From Acidimicrobiia bacterium (GTDB lineage Bacteria > Actinomycetota > Acidimicrobiia > Spongiisociales > ZC4RG35), in NCBI GenBank assembly GCA_026002975.1, contig BPGJ01000006.1:1-64000 (forward strand): a stretch of 64,000 nucleotides of DNA. Reading direction: 5' to 3'. The notes beneath the pieces were generated by a model. It ran no database searches, was not told the DNA's origin, and saw only the letters and a list, made by a program, of their open reading frames with translations. This document shows positions 43,305-52,905 of this stretch, piece after piece (the stretch's first letter is position 1; every line of letters starts with the position of its first letter). Made by a program: the position numbers and the translations under genes.

Positions 43305-44063
43305 CAGATCACCTTCAACTCTTCCAGCTTGGCGACGATCTTCAGGTGGGCGGTGCCGTCGTCCTCGACGATCTCCCCGGCCGTCCTCTCGGGAGCGGGC
43401 TCCACCCCGACCACCACCTGTTCGACCTTCGGTTCCACCCCCAGCTCCGACAAGGTCAGGGTCTCCACCGGCTTCTTCTTGGCCTCCATGATCCCCTTGA
43501 AGGTGGGGTAACGGGGTTCCACCACCCCGGCCGTCACCGACACCACGACGGGTAGAGATGCCCGTACTTCGTCGTAGCCGAGGTCCGTCTGCCGGTGGAT
43601 GGTGGCCTCCTCACCCGACACCTCGAGCTTGGTGGCATAGGTCAGGGCGGGGACGTCGAGCAGCTCCGCCACCATTTGCGGTACCACCCCCGAGTAGCCG
43701 TCGGTCGATTCGGTACCTGCGATCACCAGGTCGAAGCCTTCCCTCCGTATCGCCTCGGCCAGCACCCGCGCGGTGAGCAGGGCATCCGATCCCCGCAGCG
43801 AGGGATCGTCGATCACCACCGCCTTGTCGGCGCCCATGGCGAGAGCCTGCCGGATCCCCTGGAGATTCCCGGCTGGTCCCATCGACACGAGCGTCACCGA
43901 ACCGCCGACCGCTCTGGCCGATCTGCAAACCCATCTCCACCCCGTAACGGTCCGTGTCGTCGAGCACCTGCTCGGCGGGTCGGACCAACCAGTGGGTGTC
44001 GGGTTCCAACTCGTAGGGCGTGGCAGGATCGGGAATCTGTTTGGCGCAAACGACAATCCGCAT
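43304..44063 (-). CDS. etfB: Electron transfer flavoprotein beta subunit (frameshifted)
   Basis: The start reads MRIVVCAKQIPDPATPYELE ... GVEMGLQI, and the rest (VGGSVTLVSMGP, IRQALAMGADKAV, GFDLVIAGTESTDGYSG, QTDLGYDEVRASLPVVVSV, FKGIMEAKKK) is in the next frame to the stop at 43304. Removing one base near 43917-43921 (atcggcc to atcgcc) joins them into about 252 residues, normal for EtfB. The gene precedes etfA and overlaps it by one base, the usual operon. The break is probably a sequence error because a functional EtfA partner gene is intact. Confidence 0.85.
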
Positions 44064-44136
44064 CGATGTTCCTCCGTTCGAGAGATGCTAGGTCGACCGG
44101 GCCGCCCGCACCCAACTCACGGGCCGATCCTCTCCC

Positions 44137-45430
44137 TCACCAGGGAGCCTGCGCAGCCGGGGGGTGGTCGCCGATCACGAATGCGGGCTCGATGATGCCG
44201 AGAGCCTCGTCCAGCCGGGCGGTGTGACGATAGGAGAGGGACGCGAGGGGCTGGCCGGCTTCGACCCGGTCTCCCGGTTTGGCCAACAATGTGATCCCCA
44301 CTCCGGGATCGACGGTGTCTTCCTTTCGCTCCCTGCCGGCGCCGAGGCGCATGGCCGCGATCCCCACCAGCCGGGCGTCGCAGGCCACCAGGAAGCCGGA
44401 ACGGTTGGCGACCACCTCGTGTCTGCGATCGGTCGTGGGGAGCAGGTCGAAGTCGTCGACCACCCGCGGATCCCCGCCCTGGGCCTCCACCACACAGGCG
44501 AACCTCTCCAGCGCTTCTCCGCTCCGCACGGCGGCTTCGAGGCGAGCACGGGCCGTCTCCCGGTCCGGCGCCACCCCACCGAGGAGGAGCATCTCCGATC
44601 CGAGGGTGAACACCACCTCGACCAGATCCGGCGGTCCGTCCCCTCTCAGGACCTCGATCGACTCGCGGATCTCGTTGGCGTTCCCCACCTCCCGGCCCAG
44701 GGGCGTGTCCATCGAGGTGAGATAGGCGACGGTCCGGACTCCGTGAGCCCGGCCGATCCCCACCATCACCTCGGCCAGTGAACGGGCGTCTTCGACGGTG
44801 GTCATGAACGCTCCCGACCCGAACTTGACGTCGAGGACGAGACCATCGAGGTCCTCGGCCAGCTTCTTCGACATGATCGAGCTGGCGATCAGGGGGATGG
44901 ACTCCACCGTGCCGGTGGCATCCCTCAGGGCGTACAGCTTTCGGTCGGCGGGAACCAGGGTCTCGGACTGCCCTGCCAGAACCAGACCGCACCTACGGAG
45001 CACGCCGACGAAGCTCGTCCGGGTCGAACCCGGTCCGGAAGCCGGGGATCGATTCGAGCTTGTCCAACGTGCCGCCCGTGTGGCCGAGGCCACGACCGGA
45101 CATCATGGGGACCGCCACCCCGCAGGCGGCGACCATCGGCGCCAGGGGTATCGACACCTTGTCACCCACCCCGCCGGTCGAGTGCTTGTCGACCTTGGGT
45201 AGCGGCACCCACGACAGGTCCAGCACCTGCCCGGAATGGAGCATCGCCCCGGTCCACGCAGTCAGCTCGTCCGGGTCCATGCCCCGCAGGAAGATCGCCA
45301 TCAGCAGGGCCGACATCTGATAGTCGGGGACGGTGCCGGCCGTGTAGCCGGCGATGAGCCACTCGATCTCCTGTGGGGTGAGCCGGCCGCCGTCCCGCTT
45401 CCGTTGGATCAGCTCCACCGCGGTCGGCAT
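44137..45430 (-). CDS. deoA: Thymidine/pyrimidine-nucleoside phosphorylase (frameshifted)
   Basis: The first part has VELIQRKRDGGRLTPQEIEWL, MSALLMAIFLRGM, DKHSTGGVGDKVSIPLAP (phosphate-binding signature) and GRGLGHTGGTLDKLESIPGF, then ends prematurely. The rest (CGLVLAGQSETLVPADRKLYALRDATGTVES, IMSKKLAEDLDGLVLDVKFGSGAFM, MDTPLGREVGN) is in the next frame to 44137. One extra base near 45004 explains it; the restored protein is about 430 residues, normal for DeoA/PdpA. It splits thymidine or other pyrimidine nucleosides with phosphate. ATG 45430 overlaps the deoB stop; GTG 45433 is an alternative. Confidence 0.85.
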
Positions 45431-46599
45431 CACAGCACCTCGGCCAGGAACGAGGTGCCGCCGAGCGGCGGGAGCCCGAATCCTTCGGCGATGGTCGCCG
45501 CCACATCACCGAACTGGCTACGCACCCCCAGGTCGACCCCCGCGGCCGACCCCCCTGCGACGAGCAGCGGCACGTATTCCCGGGTGTGGTCGGTGCTCCC
45601 GTCGGTGGGGTCGTTGCCATGGTCGGCGGTGACGAACAGCAGGTCGTCGGGCCCGAGAGCCTCGACCAGTGCAGGCAGGTGTCGGTCGATGATCGCCAAA
45701 CCCGACGCGTAGCCGTGGGGGTCTTCCCGATGCCCGTACAGCATGTCCAGGTCGACCAGGTTGGTGAAGACGATCCCCGGTCGTGGCCTCTCCCGCATCG
45801 CTTCCAGGGTCCTGGCGAGACCGTCGGCGTCTCCTTCGGTGTGGACCGTGGCCGACAGGCCGCGGCCGGCGAACAGGTCCTCGATCTTGCCGACTCCGAA
45901 CGTGTCGAGCCCGGCCGCCGATGCGTGGTCGAGGAGGGTCGGGCCGTCGGGTTCCATCGCGAAGTCCTTCCTCTCGTAGGTCCGGCGGAACCCGCCCGGC
46001 GGCCCCTCGAAGGGCCGCGCGATCACCCGTCCGATCCGGTACCGGTCGCAATGACGACGGGCTATCCGGCATATCCGGTAGAGCTCTTCCAGGGGGACCA
46101 CGTCCTTGTGTGCCGCGATCTGGAAGACCGAATCCGCCGACGTGTAGAGGATCGGCCGGCCCGTGCGGAGGTGCTCCTCTCCGAGCTCCTCGATGATCAC
46201 CGTCCCCGAAGCGGCTCGGTTGCCGATGAACTCGACCCCGGCGTCGTGTTCCACCGCTTCCACCAGCTCCTCGGGGAAACCGGTGTCGGTGAAGGTGGCG
46301 AACGGCTCGTCGGTGACGAGCCCTGCGATCTCCCAGTGGCCGGTGGTCGAGTCCTTCCCGGCCGAGGCCTCGCTCATCTTCCCGAACGCCATGGTGGGCT
46401 CGCCGACCGGCGGTACGCCTGCCAGGTCACCGTGGAGGTTGCCCAGCCCCGCCGCCTCGAAGTTGGGGAGGTGCAACCCGCCGACCGCCCGAGCGACGTG
46501 GCCGAGGGTGTCGGATCCCTCGTCTCCGTACTTCGACGCGTCGGGCGCCGCTCCGGCGCCACACGAGTCCATCACCACGACCACCGCTCGACCGATCAC
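45430..46599 (-). CDS. deoB: Phosphopentomutase
   Basis: A 389-residue alkaline-phosphatase-superfamily mutase. It interconverts (deoxy)ribose-1- and -5-phosphate. Motifs: VVVVMDSCGAGAAPDA (metal/Asp), GKDSTTGHWEIAG (the phosphorylated Thr region), YTSADSVFQIAAH and TADHGNDPTDGSTDHTREY (metal ligands). It lies upstream of deoA in a salvage operon. The start is GTG at 46599, overlapping the stop of the Atl gene. Confidence 0.95.
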   Translation of the reverse strand: MIGRAVVVVMDSCGAGAAPDASKYGDEGSDTLGHVARAVGGLHLPNFEAAGLGNLHGDLAGVPPVGEPTMAFGKMSEASAGKDSTTGHWEIAGLVTDEPFATFTDTGFPEELVEAVEHDAGVEFIGNRAASGTVIIEELGEEHLRTGRPILYTSADSVFQIAAHKDVVPLEELYRICRIARRHCDRYRIGRVIARPFEGPPGGFRRTYERKDFAMEPDGPTLLDHASAAGLDTFGVGKIEDLFAGRGLSATVHTEGDADGLARTLEAMRERPRPGIVFTNLVDLDMLYGHREDPHGYASGLAIIDRHLPALVEALGPDDLLFVTADHGNDPTDGSTDHTREYVPLLVAGGSAAGVDLGVRSQFGDVAATIAEGFGLPPLGGTSFLAEVL

Positions 46600-46871
46600 C
46601 GAAGTCCTCCGAGTTCCACCACTCGGCCGGCCGACAGCTTCACTCCCTCTCGTTTCAGCATCCGGGCCTGGTCGGCTCGGCAGGGAGCTCGGAGAGACCC
46701 GTCGGCTGCCACCACCCGCCACCAGGGGACGTCGGCGTCCGTACCAGCCAGGACCCGACCCACCGCCCGGGCCGCCCCGGGGCGGCCCGCCGCCTCTGCC
46801 ACCTCGCGGTAGCTCATGACCTCGCCTTCGGGGATTCTCCTGACTACCTCGAGGACGGCGGTGTGGAACAT
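46596..46871 (-). CDS. Alkyltransferase-like (Atl) DNA repair protein
   Basis: A 91-residue protein resembling the C-terminal half of O6-alkylguanine methyltransferase: FHTAVLEVVRRIPEGEVMSYREVAEAAGRPGAARAVG, then PWWRVVAADGSL. The active-site Cys of methyltransferases (PCHRV) is replaced (PWWRV), so it is an Atl protein, which binds O6-alkylguanine and recruits nucleotide excision repair. ATG at 46871; it overlaps deoB by four bases and lies two bases after upp. Confidence 0.88.
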   Translation of the reverse strand: MFHTAVLEVVRRIPEGEVMSYREVAEAAGRPGAARAVGRVLAGTDADVPWWRVVAADGSLRAPCRADQARMLKREGVKLSAGRVVELGGLR

Positions 46872-46873
46872 CC

Positions 46874-47494
46874 TCAAACGGTGCCGAACAGGCGGTCGCC
46901 CATGTCGCCGAGTCCGGGTCGGATGAAGTAGTGGAAGTCGAGCTCCCGGTCGAGGGCGGCGGCCACGATGCGAGTGTCCGGATGCTCCGACTCCATGCGT
47001 TCCACCCCCACCGGTGCGGCGACCACACACACCGCGGTGACGTCTACCGCCCCGCGTTCCTTCACCTTGCTGGTCGCCCACGACAGCGACCCGCCCGTGG
47101 CCAGCATCGGCTCCAGGATCAGCACCCGGGCGTCCTCCATGGGAGGGAACTTCGTGTAGTACTCGAGGGGTTCGGCGGTCTCCTCGTCCCTCTGCACCCC
47201 CGCGTAGCCGATGCGGGCGTCGGGCAGGAGATCGAGGGCCGCGTCGAGCAGACCGAGGCCGGCTCTGAACACCGCCACCACCACGATCGGTTTGCCGAGA
47301 TGGGCCCCGACGGTTCCCTCCAGCGGCGTCTCGATCTCGACCGGCGAGGTGGGGAGGTCGGCGGTGGCCTCCGCCACCAACAGGTAGGCGAGGCGTCGGG
47401 CCGCCTGCCGGAAGAACGGGGGTTCCGTACGCCTATCCCGCAGGACGGTCAGGTAGTGCTGGGCGAGCGGGTGCTGGACTAGGTGGATCGGCAC
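46874..47494 (-). CDS. upp: Uracil phosphoribosyltransferase
   Basis: A 206-residue Upp: salvage of uracil to UMP with PRPP. It has HPLAQHYLTVLRDRRTE at the start, VVVAVFRAGLGLLDAAL, ARIGYAGVQRDEETAEPLEYY, VLILEPMLATGGSLSWA (PRPP loop) and a C-terminal RPGLGDMGDRLFGT (uracil site). It heads the upp-atl-deoB-deoA run. A ribosome binding site (AGGAGG) is upstream. Confidence 0.95.
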   Translation of the reverse strand: MPIHLVQHPLAQHYLTVLRDRRTEPPFFRQAARRLAYLLVAEATADLPTSPVEIETPLEGTVGAHLGKPIVVVAVFRAGLGLLDAALDLLPDARIGYAGVQRDEETAEPLEYYTKFPPMEDARVLILEPMLATGGSLSWATSKVKERGAVDVTAVCVVAAPVGVERMESEHPDTRIVAAALDRELDFHYFIRPGLGDMGDRLFGTV

Positions 47495-47531
47495 TGCTCC
47501 TCCTGGGTCGTGGGCAGACTACCTTCGGAGG

Positions 47532-50261
47532 TCATCCAGTGTTCCGCATGCCCGCGGCGACGCCGTTCACGGTGAGGAGGAGTGCCCGCTCCAAGGCGGG
47601 ATCCAGGTGTCCCTCCTGGCGCCTGCGTTCGAGCAGCGCGACCTGCAGGTAGTTGAGTGGGTCCAGGTAGTAGTCCCGCACCGCCAACGTCCGGCGGAGC
47701 ACCGGAAGGCGGGCGAGCAGCTCCTGACCCGTCAGCGACGTTATCTGGCTCACCGTCGATTCGTATTCGTCCCGGATCCGGTGGAAGATGTGATGGAGCC
47801 GAGGGTCGACCAGCCGGCTGGTGTAACGCCAGGCGATCTCCATGTCGGTCTTGGTGAGGGTCATCTCCACATTGGAGACGAACGCCCGGAGGAAGGACCA
47901 GTTTCGGTACATGTCCTCCACCACCTCCCAACGTCCCTGCGCCCGAGCCGCCGCCAGGCCGGAACCCACCCCGAACCAGCCCGGGACGATCTGGCGGGAC
48001 TGGGTCCAGCCGAACACCCAGGGGATGGCCCGCAGGTTCTCCAGTCCGGACCCTCCGGGCCGGCGGGAAGGTCGGGACCCGATGTTGAGTTGCGAGAGCT
48101 CATCGACCGGGGTCGCCGCCAGGAAGTAGTCGACCAGGCCTTCGGTCTCCACCAGGTCCCGGTAGGCCCGGTAGGCGGCCTCGGAGATCGCGTCCATCGT
48201 CTCGAACCAGACCTCGAGCACATCGTCGGGCTGCCGGGCGGTGCGATGCAGCAGGGAGGCCTCCAAGACCGAAGAGAGGGCCAACTCCAGGTTCCGGCGG
48301 GCCAGACCGGGAAGGCCGTACTTGTCGGACACCACCTCGCCCTGTTCGGTCACCTTCAGGTCCCCTTCGATGGTTCCGAAGGGTTGGGCGAGGATCGCTT
48401 CGTGGGTGGGGCCACCTCCCCTTCCGATGGTGCCTCCCCGGCCGTGGAACAGGCGCAGTCCCACCCCGTGGGAATGCGCGACGTCGCGTAGTTGCCGCTG
48501 CGCCTTGTAGATCTCCCACTGTGAAGTCGTGATCCCCCCTTCCTTGTTGGAGTCCGAGTAGCCCACCATCACCTCTTGCACCCCGCCCCTCAGGTCCACC
48601 AGACGTCGGTAGGGCTCCACCGAGAGGAGGTCGTCGAGGAGACGGCCGGCCCGACGCAGCTCGGAGATGGTCTCCAGCAGCGGCACGAACGAGATGCGCG
48701 CCACCCCTTCGGTGAGATCGACCAGCCCGGCCTCCCGGGCGAGGACCACCGCAGCGAGGACGTCCGCCGGGCTGCGGGTCATGGACACGATGTAGACCTC
48801 CACCGCATGCTCCCCGTACCGGTCGAGCGCTTCCCGGATCACCCGGAAGGTGTCGAGGGTGCGGGCCGCGTCTTCCGGCAGGCGGGTGGCCGGGGTGGTG
48901 AGGGAACGGGCCCCCGACAGCTCGTCGGTCAGCAGCGAGACTCGGGCACGGGAATCCAGCTCCTGGTAGTCGATCCCGACCCGTCGATAGAGCTCGGTCA
49001 AGACCCGGTGGTGGGCGGCGGCGTGCTCCCGCACGTCCATGGTGGCCAGGCCGAACCCGAAGCAGGAGACGTTGCGGAGCAGCCTGAGGAGGGAACCGTC
49101 GGCGATCGTTCCCCCGGCGTTGGCCTGAAGAGAACGCCGCATGATCTGCAGATCCTCGACCAGCTCCTCGGGGCAGGAGTAGTCCCGACCGGGGACGTGG
49201 CGGGTCCCCTCCCTGAGCCGCTCCGCGGTGGCGTGGAGGCGGGCGTGCACGTAGGCGCACTTGAGTCGATAGGGTTCGTTGGCGTTCACCCGACCGAAGC
49301 GGCGCCACACCTCGGGGAGGGCCTCCCGGTCCCGGTCGAGGGACTCGAGCAGCTCGGGAGACACGGGTCTGATCCGGGTGGAGACCGACAGCTCCTCGGC
49401 GAGATCCTCCACCATGCGGATCAGGTTCCGCAGGCCGTGTTCGTGTTGGAGGGCGAGGACCTGGAGGGTCGTCTCGGGGGTGACCGCCGGGTTGCCGTCC
49501 CGGTCCCCGCCCACCCACGTCCCGAACCTGATGGGGGGGCGCAGCTCGTCGAACGGACGGCCCAACTCTGCCAGGGCGACGGCCACGTCCTCGGCCAGGT
49601 CGGGCAGCACTTCGGCGAAAAGCTGATCGAAGTAGAAGACCGTGGACCGTGCCTCGTCGAGGGGGGTCGGTCGCTCGGCTCGGAGCTCGTCGGTCTGCCA
49701 GATCTCGTCGATCAGCTCGGCGATCCGACGGTCGACTCGTTCCACCTCTTCGGCTTCGATGCGGGGGTCGGATCGACGCTCCAACAGACGTGCGATGTGC
49801 TGGAGCTTGGTCAACAGGCTGCGGCGGGCCGCCTCGGTCGGATGAGCCGTGAAGACCGGGCGAAGCTCGAGCCGTTCGAGTACCCGGCGGAGTGTCTCGG
49901 GGTCTGGTGACCGGGACGCGATCCGGTCGACCGCCCGGCTGATCCTACGGTCCTCGTCGACCATCGACAGGTCGCCGATCCGGTGGGTCTGTTCGGCCAC
50001 GTTGGCCAGGTAGAAATAGGCGGAGAAGGCCCTGACCAGATTGATGGTCGCCTCGACGTCGAGCGACCCCAGAACCTCTTCCAGCTCGGCGGCGGCCTGC
50101 GGATCCGTTCCCGTCCTGGCCGCCTTGGTGAGGCGACGCACCCGTTCCACCAGATCGAGGAGTTCGGGACCGTGTTGACGAACCAGGGCCTCACCGAGCT
50201 GGGACCCGAGGCGGCGGATGTCGGCGCGTAGAGCCTCGTCCCGGGGGTCGGTGGCGGTCAT
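47532..50261 (-). CDS. ppc: Phosphoenolpyruvate carboxylase
   Basis: A 909-residue PEP carboxylase, normal length. It fixes bicarbonate to PEP to make oxaloacetate for the TCA cycle. Motifs: RPVFTAHPTEAARRS (catalytic His), GTWVGGDRDGNP, VMVGYSDSNKEGG (catalytic Lys), FHGRGGTIGRGGGP and the C-terminal NTG. The ATG at 50261 is chosen because it starts the usual N-terminus and overlaps the stop of a 50-residue upstream frame; a much longer upstream frame is antisense to ffh. Confidence 0.95.
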   Translation of the reverse strand: MTATDPRDEALRADIRRLGSQLGEALVRQHGPELLDLVERVRRLTKAARTGTDPQAAAELEEVLGSLDVEATINLVRAFSAYFYLANVAEQTHRIGDLSMVDEDRRISRAVDRIASRSPDPETLRRVLERLELRPVFTAHPTEAARRSLLTKLQHIARLLERRSDPRIEAEEVERVDRRIAELIDEIWQTDELRAERPTPLDEARSTVFYFDQLFAEVLPDLAEDVAVALAELGRPFDELRPPIRFGTWVGGDRDGNPAVTPETTLQVLALQHEHGLRNLIRMVEDLAEELSVSTRIRPVSPELLESLDRDREALPEVWRRFGRVNANEPYRLKCAYVHARLHATAERLREGTRHVPGRDYSCPEELVEDLQIMRRSLQANAGGTIADGSLLRLLRNVSCFGFGLATMDVREHAAAHHRVLTELYRRVGIDYQELDSRARVSLLTDELSGARSLTTPATRLPEDAARTLDTFRVIREALDRYGEHAVEVYIVSMTRSPADVLAAVVLAREAGLVDLTEGVARISFVPLLETISELRRAGRLLDDLLSVEPYRRLVDLRGGVQEVMVGYSDSNKEGGITTSQWEIYKAQRQLRDVAHSHGVGLRLFHGRGGTIGRGGGPTHEAILAQPFGTIEGDLKVTEQGEVVSDKYGLPGLARRNLELALSSVLEASLLHRTARQPDDVLEVWFETMDAISEAAYRAYRDLVETEGLVDYFLAATPVDELSQLNIGSRPSRRPGGSGLENLRAIPWVFGWTQSRQIVPGWFGVGSGLAAARAQGRWEVVEDMYRNWSFLRAFVSNVEMTLTKTDMEIAWRYTSRLVDPRLHHIFHRIRDEYESTVSQITSLTGQELLARLPVLRRTLAVRDYYLDPLNYLQVALLERRRQEGHLDPALERALLLTVNGVAAGMRNTG

Positions 50262-50410
50262 CGGTGCTCGGCCAGGCGGAGCCGGGTCCGACGGTCGTGG
50301 GACGGCTCCTCGTCTCCTCGCCGGTCGTCGGGAAGCATCACCGGGGCGTACCAGCCCGGGAGCCGACCCGGGCGGGCCATCACCGAGAACACCGTGGGCA
50401 GGTCTCGCAT
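50258..50410 (-). CDS. Possible 50-residue protein upstream of ppc
   Basis: A short frame starting MRDLPTVFSVMARPGRLPG and ending RLRLAEHR. Its stop overlaps the ppc ATG (ATGA), and TAACAT lies eight bases before its ATG. These two features suggest a small gene or leader peptide translated with ppc. No family is recognised; it could also be 5' leader. Confidence 0.45.
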   Translation of the reverse strand: MRDLPTVFSVMARPGRLPGWYAPVMLPDDRRGDEEPSHDRRTRLRLAEHR

Positions 50411-50418
50411 GGTCACGG

Positions 50419-50424
50419 ATGTTA
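50419..50424 (-). promoter_or_regulatory. -10 element of the ppc leader gene
   Basis: TAACAT on the minus strand, eight bases before the ATG of the small frame preceding ppc. Confidence 0.4.
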
Positions 50425-50451
50425 CGGCGATGGTCTACGGTGGTGATCCAC

Positions 50452-51798
50452 ATGTTCGAAGCACTCACCGAGAGGCTGGGTGCCGCCTTCGGTCGCCTCC
50501 GCGGCCGGGGTCGGCTGACAGAGGCCGACGTCGACGCGGCGTTGGCTGAGGTCCGAGTGGCGCTCCTCGAAGCGGACGTCCACGTCGACGTCGTGCGGAG
50601 CCTCCTCGATCGGGTCCGGGGGCGGGCGCTCGGGGCGGAAGTCATGGAGAGCCTCACTCCGGCCCAACAGGTGGTCAAGATCGTGCGGGACGAGCTGATC
50701 GCCACCTTGGGGACCCGGGCGGAACCTCTCGCCGAGGGGAGGCCCCTGGTGATCCTGATGGTGGGACTCCAAGGGTCGGGGAAGACCACCACCGCCGCCA
50801 AACTGGCCCGGATGCTCGCCCGCCAGAAGCGCAACCCGCTGCTGGTGGCGGCCGACCTGCAGCGGCCGGCTGCGGTCGATCAGCTGGAGACCCTGGGCGG
50901 GGCGGTAGGCGTTCCGGTCTTCTCCGACAAGTCCTCGCGTCCCCGCAGGGTGGTCAGGGCCGCGCTGAAGCACGCCAGGCAAGCTGGTCACGACGCGTTG
51001 GTGATCGACACTGCGGGACGGCTTCAGATCGACGACCGCCTCATGGACGAACTCGCCGATATCCGCAGGGAGGCCCGACCCCAGGAAGTGCTCCTCGTCG
51101 TCGACGCCATGACCGGACAGGACGCCGTGAACGTCGCCCGCGGGTTCGCCGAACGGGTCGGGGTGACCGGCGTGGTGCTGTCCAAGCTGGACGGGGACGC
51201 AAGAGGCGGAGCGGCGATCTCCATCCGCCAGGTCACGGGTGTTCCGGTGAAGCTGGTCGGGGTCGGTGAGCACCCCGACGCCTTGGAACCGTTCCATCCC
51301 GACCGGATGGCAGGCAGGATCCTGGGGATGGGGGACGTCCTCAGCCTGATCGAGAAGGCCGAGGAGACCTTCGACCACCGAGAGGCGGAACGGGCTGCAC
51401 GAAAACTGGAGGAGGGCAGCTTCGACCTCGACGACTTCCTCTCCCAGTTCCAGATGCTGAAGCGGATGGGATCTTTGAAAGACATCCTTGCTATGCTGCC
51501 CGGCGCTGCCGGCGCCCTGCGCGGCATCGAGATCGACGATCGCGATCTGCGCAGGGTGGAGGCGATCATCCGGTCGATGACCCCTGAGGAGCGTAGGAAT
51601 CCGAAGATCATCGACGGGAGCCGCCGGCGAAGGATCGCGGCGGGGTCGGGCACCAACCCCCAGGACGTCAACCGCCTCCTGAGGCAGTTCGCCGAAGCTC
51701 AGCGGATGATGAAGCAGCTGAGCGGAGGGAGGGGACTGCCGGCAGGGGCGGGACGGGGACGCCGCGGACAGACCAAGCGCAAGAAACGCAAGAGGTGA
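50452..51798 (+). CDS. ffh: Signal recognition particle protein Ffh
   Basis: A 448-residue Ffh. N domain ([20 protein letters not shown]), G domain with [15 protein letters not shown] (105-119), [33 protein letters not shown] and [27 protein letters not shown], then a Met-rich M domain ([23 protein letters not shown]) and a basic tail. It binds signal sequences and 4.5S RNA. ATG 50452 is the conserved start; frames starting upstream are not conserved. Confidence 0.96.
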   Translation: MFEALTERLGAAFGRLRGRGRLTEADVDAALAEVRVALLEADVHVDVVRSLLDRVRGRALGAEVMESLTPAQQVVKIVRDELIATLGTRAEPLAEGRPLVILMVGLQGSGKTTTAAKLARMLARQKRNPLLVAADLQRPAAVDQLETLGGAVGVPVFSDKSSRPRRVVRAALKHARQAGHDALVIDTAGRLQIDDRLMDELADIRREARPQEVLLVVDAMTGQDAVNVARGFAERVGVTGVVLSKLDGDARGGAAISIRQVTGVPVKLVGVGEHPDALEPFHPDRMAGRILGMGDVLSLIEKAEETFDHREAERAARKLEEGSFDLDDFLSQFQMLKRMGSLKDILAMLPGAAGALRGIEIDDRDLRRVEAIIRSMTPEERRNPKIIDGSRRRRIAAGSGTNPQDVNRLLRQFAEAQRMMKQLSGGRGLPAGAGRGRRGQTKRKKRKR

Positions 51799-51802
51799 CT
51801 GG

Positions 51803-52165
51803 ATGGCCGTCAAGATTCGTCTGATGCGGATGGGGAAGAAGAAGAGCCCCTCCTACCGGGTTGTGGTCATCGACGGACGCGCTCCTCGCGACGGCCGCTA
51901 CATCGAACAGATCGGACGTTACGACCCCCGGCAGGAGCCCTCGCTGGTCGAGATCGACACCGAGAAGGCCGTCGACTGGCTCCGCAAGGGCGCCCAACCC
52001 ACCGAGCCGGTGCGGAAACTGCTGGAGATCTCCGGCGCCATGGCCAGGTACAAGGTGGTGAGAGGCGAAGTCCACACGGTCTCCGGGCCCGCCTCCGGAG
52101 CATCCGGCGAGGTCGCCGAGACGGAGCCCGCCGAGGAGACCGCCGACGTCCCCGAGGAGGAGTGA
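51803..52165 (+). CDS. rpsP: 30S ribosomal protein S16
   Basis: A 120-residue S16 ([50 protein letters not shown]) with an acidic C-terminal extension. It lies between ffh and the KH-domain gene, the conserved actinobacterial order. Confidence 0.96.
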   Translation: MAVKIRLMRMGKKKSPSYRVVVIDGRAPRDGRYIEQIGRYDPRQEPSLVEIDTEKAVDWLRKGAQPTEPVRKLLEISGAMARYKVVRGEVHTVSGPASGASGEVAETEPAEETADVPEEE

Positions 52166-52166
52166 G

Positions 52167-52418
52167 GTGGCCAAGGGTGACATCGTGAAGTCGGTGGTCG
52201 CCTACGTGGTGGGTCAGATCGTGTCCCGCCCCGAAGAGGTGCAGGTGACGCTGGTCGAGCGGGGCCCCAACGAGGTGCTGGCCGAGGTTCGCACCGCCAA
52301 GGGGGACATGGGTCGGGTGATCGGTCGTCGGGGCCGGGTCGCCAGGGCGATAAGGACCGTGGCTCAGGCCGCCGCCGATGAAGAAGGACTGGTCGCCGGG
52401 GTCGAGTTCGTCGACTGA
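52167..52418 (+). CDS. khpA: KH-domain RNA-binding protein (KhpA-like)
   Basis: An 83-residue protein with one KH domain: GRVIGRRGRVARAIRTV contains the GxxG loop (GRRG). It binds RNA and in other bacteria acts with KhpB in cell-division and translation control. The GTG is one base after rpsP. Confidence 0.88.
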   Translation: MAKGDIVKSVVAYVVGQIVSRPEEVQVTLVERGPNEVLAEVRTAKGDMGRVIGRRGRVARAIRTVAQAAADEEGLVAGVEFVD

Positions 52419-52422
52419 CCTG

Positions 52423-52905
52423 GTGGTGGTCGGTCACATCGGACGCCCCCATGGGGTGGCCGGGTTCGTGACCGTGCACCCCGAGACCGACCATCCAGGC
52501 CGTTTCTCCCCGGGTTCCCGGATGAGGGCCGGAGGCCGCACCCTGGTGGTCGCGGCACGCCGGTCTCACCGGGGCAGGCTGCTCGTCAAGTTCGAAGGGA
52601 TCGAAGACAGAACCCAGGCCGAGTCGCTCCGGGGATGCCAGCTCACCATCTCGATCGACGAGCGTCGACCCTTGGGTCCGGACGAGTACTGGCCTGACCA
52701 GCTCGTCGGCCTGGAGGTCCGAGCCGCAGGTGCCGGGATGGTGGGAAGGGTGGTCGACGTGGTCGAAGGTGCCGCCCAGGACCGGCTGGTGGTGGAAAAG
52801 CCGGGGGGGCGACGGGTGGAGGTCCCGTTCGTACGGGCGCTGGTTCCCAGAGTGGACCTCCAGGAACGGTTCGTCGAGGTCGTTCCGCTGGAGGGGATGT
52901 TCTGA
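52423..52905 (+). CDS. rimM: Ribosome maturation factor RimM
   Basis: A 160-residue RimM: VVVGHIGRPHGVAGFVTVHPET, LLVKFEGIEDRTQAESLRG, and a C-terminal PRC-barrel (VEVPFVRALVPRVDLQERFVEV). It helps 30S 3'-domain maturation. The GTG at 52423 (or 52426) just after the KH gene is preferred over an ATG at 52378 that lies inside that gene. Its TGA and the lipoprotein stop on the other strand form TGATCA. Confidence 0.9.
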   Translation: MVVGHIGRPHGVAGFVTVHPETDHPGRFSPGSRMRAGGRTLVVAARRSHRGRLLVKFEGIEDRTQAESLRGCQLTISIDERRPLGPDEYWPDQLVGLEVRAAGAGMVGRVVDVVEGAAQDRLVVEKPGGRRVEVPFVRALVPRVDLQERFVEVVPLEGMF

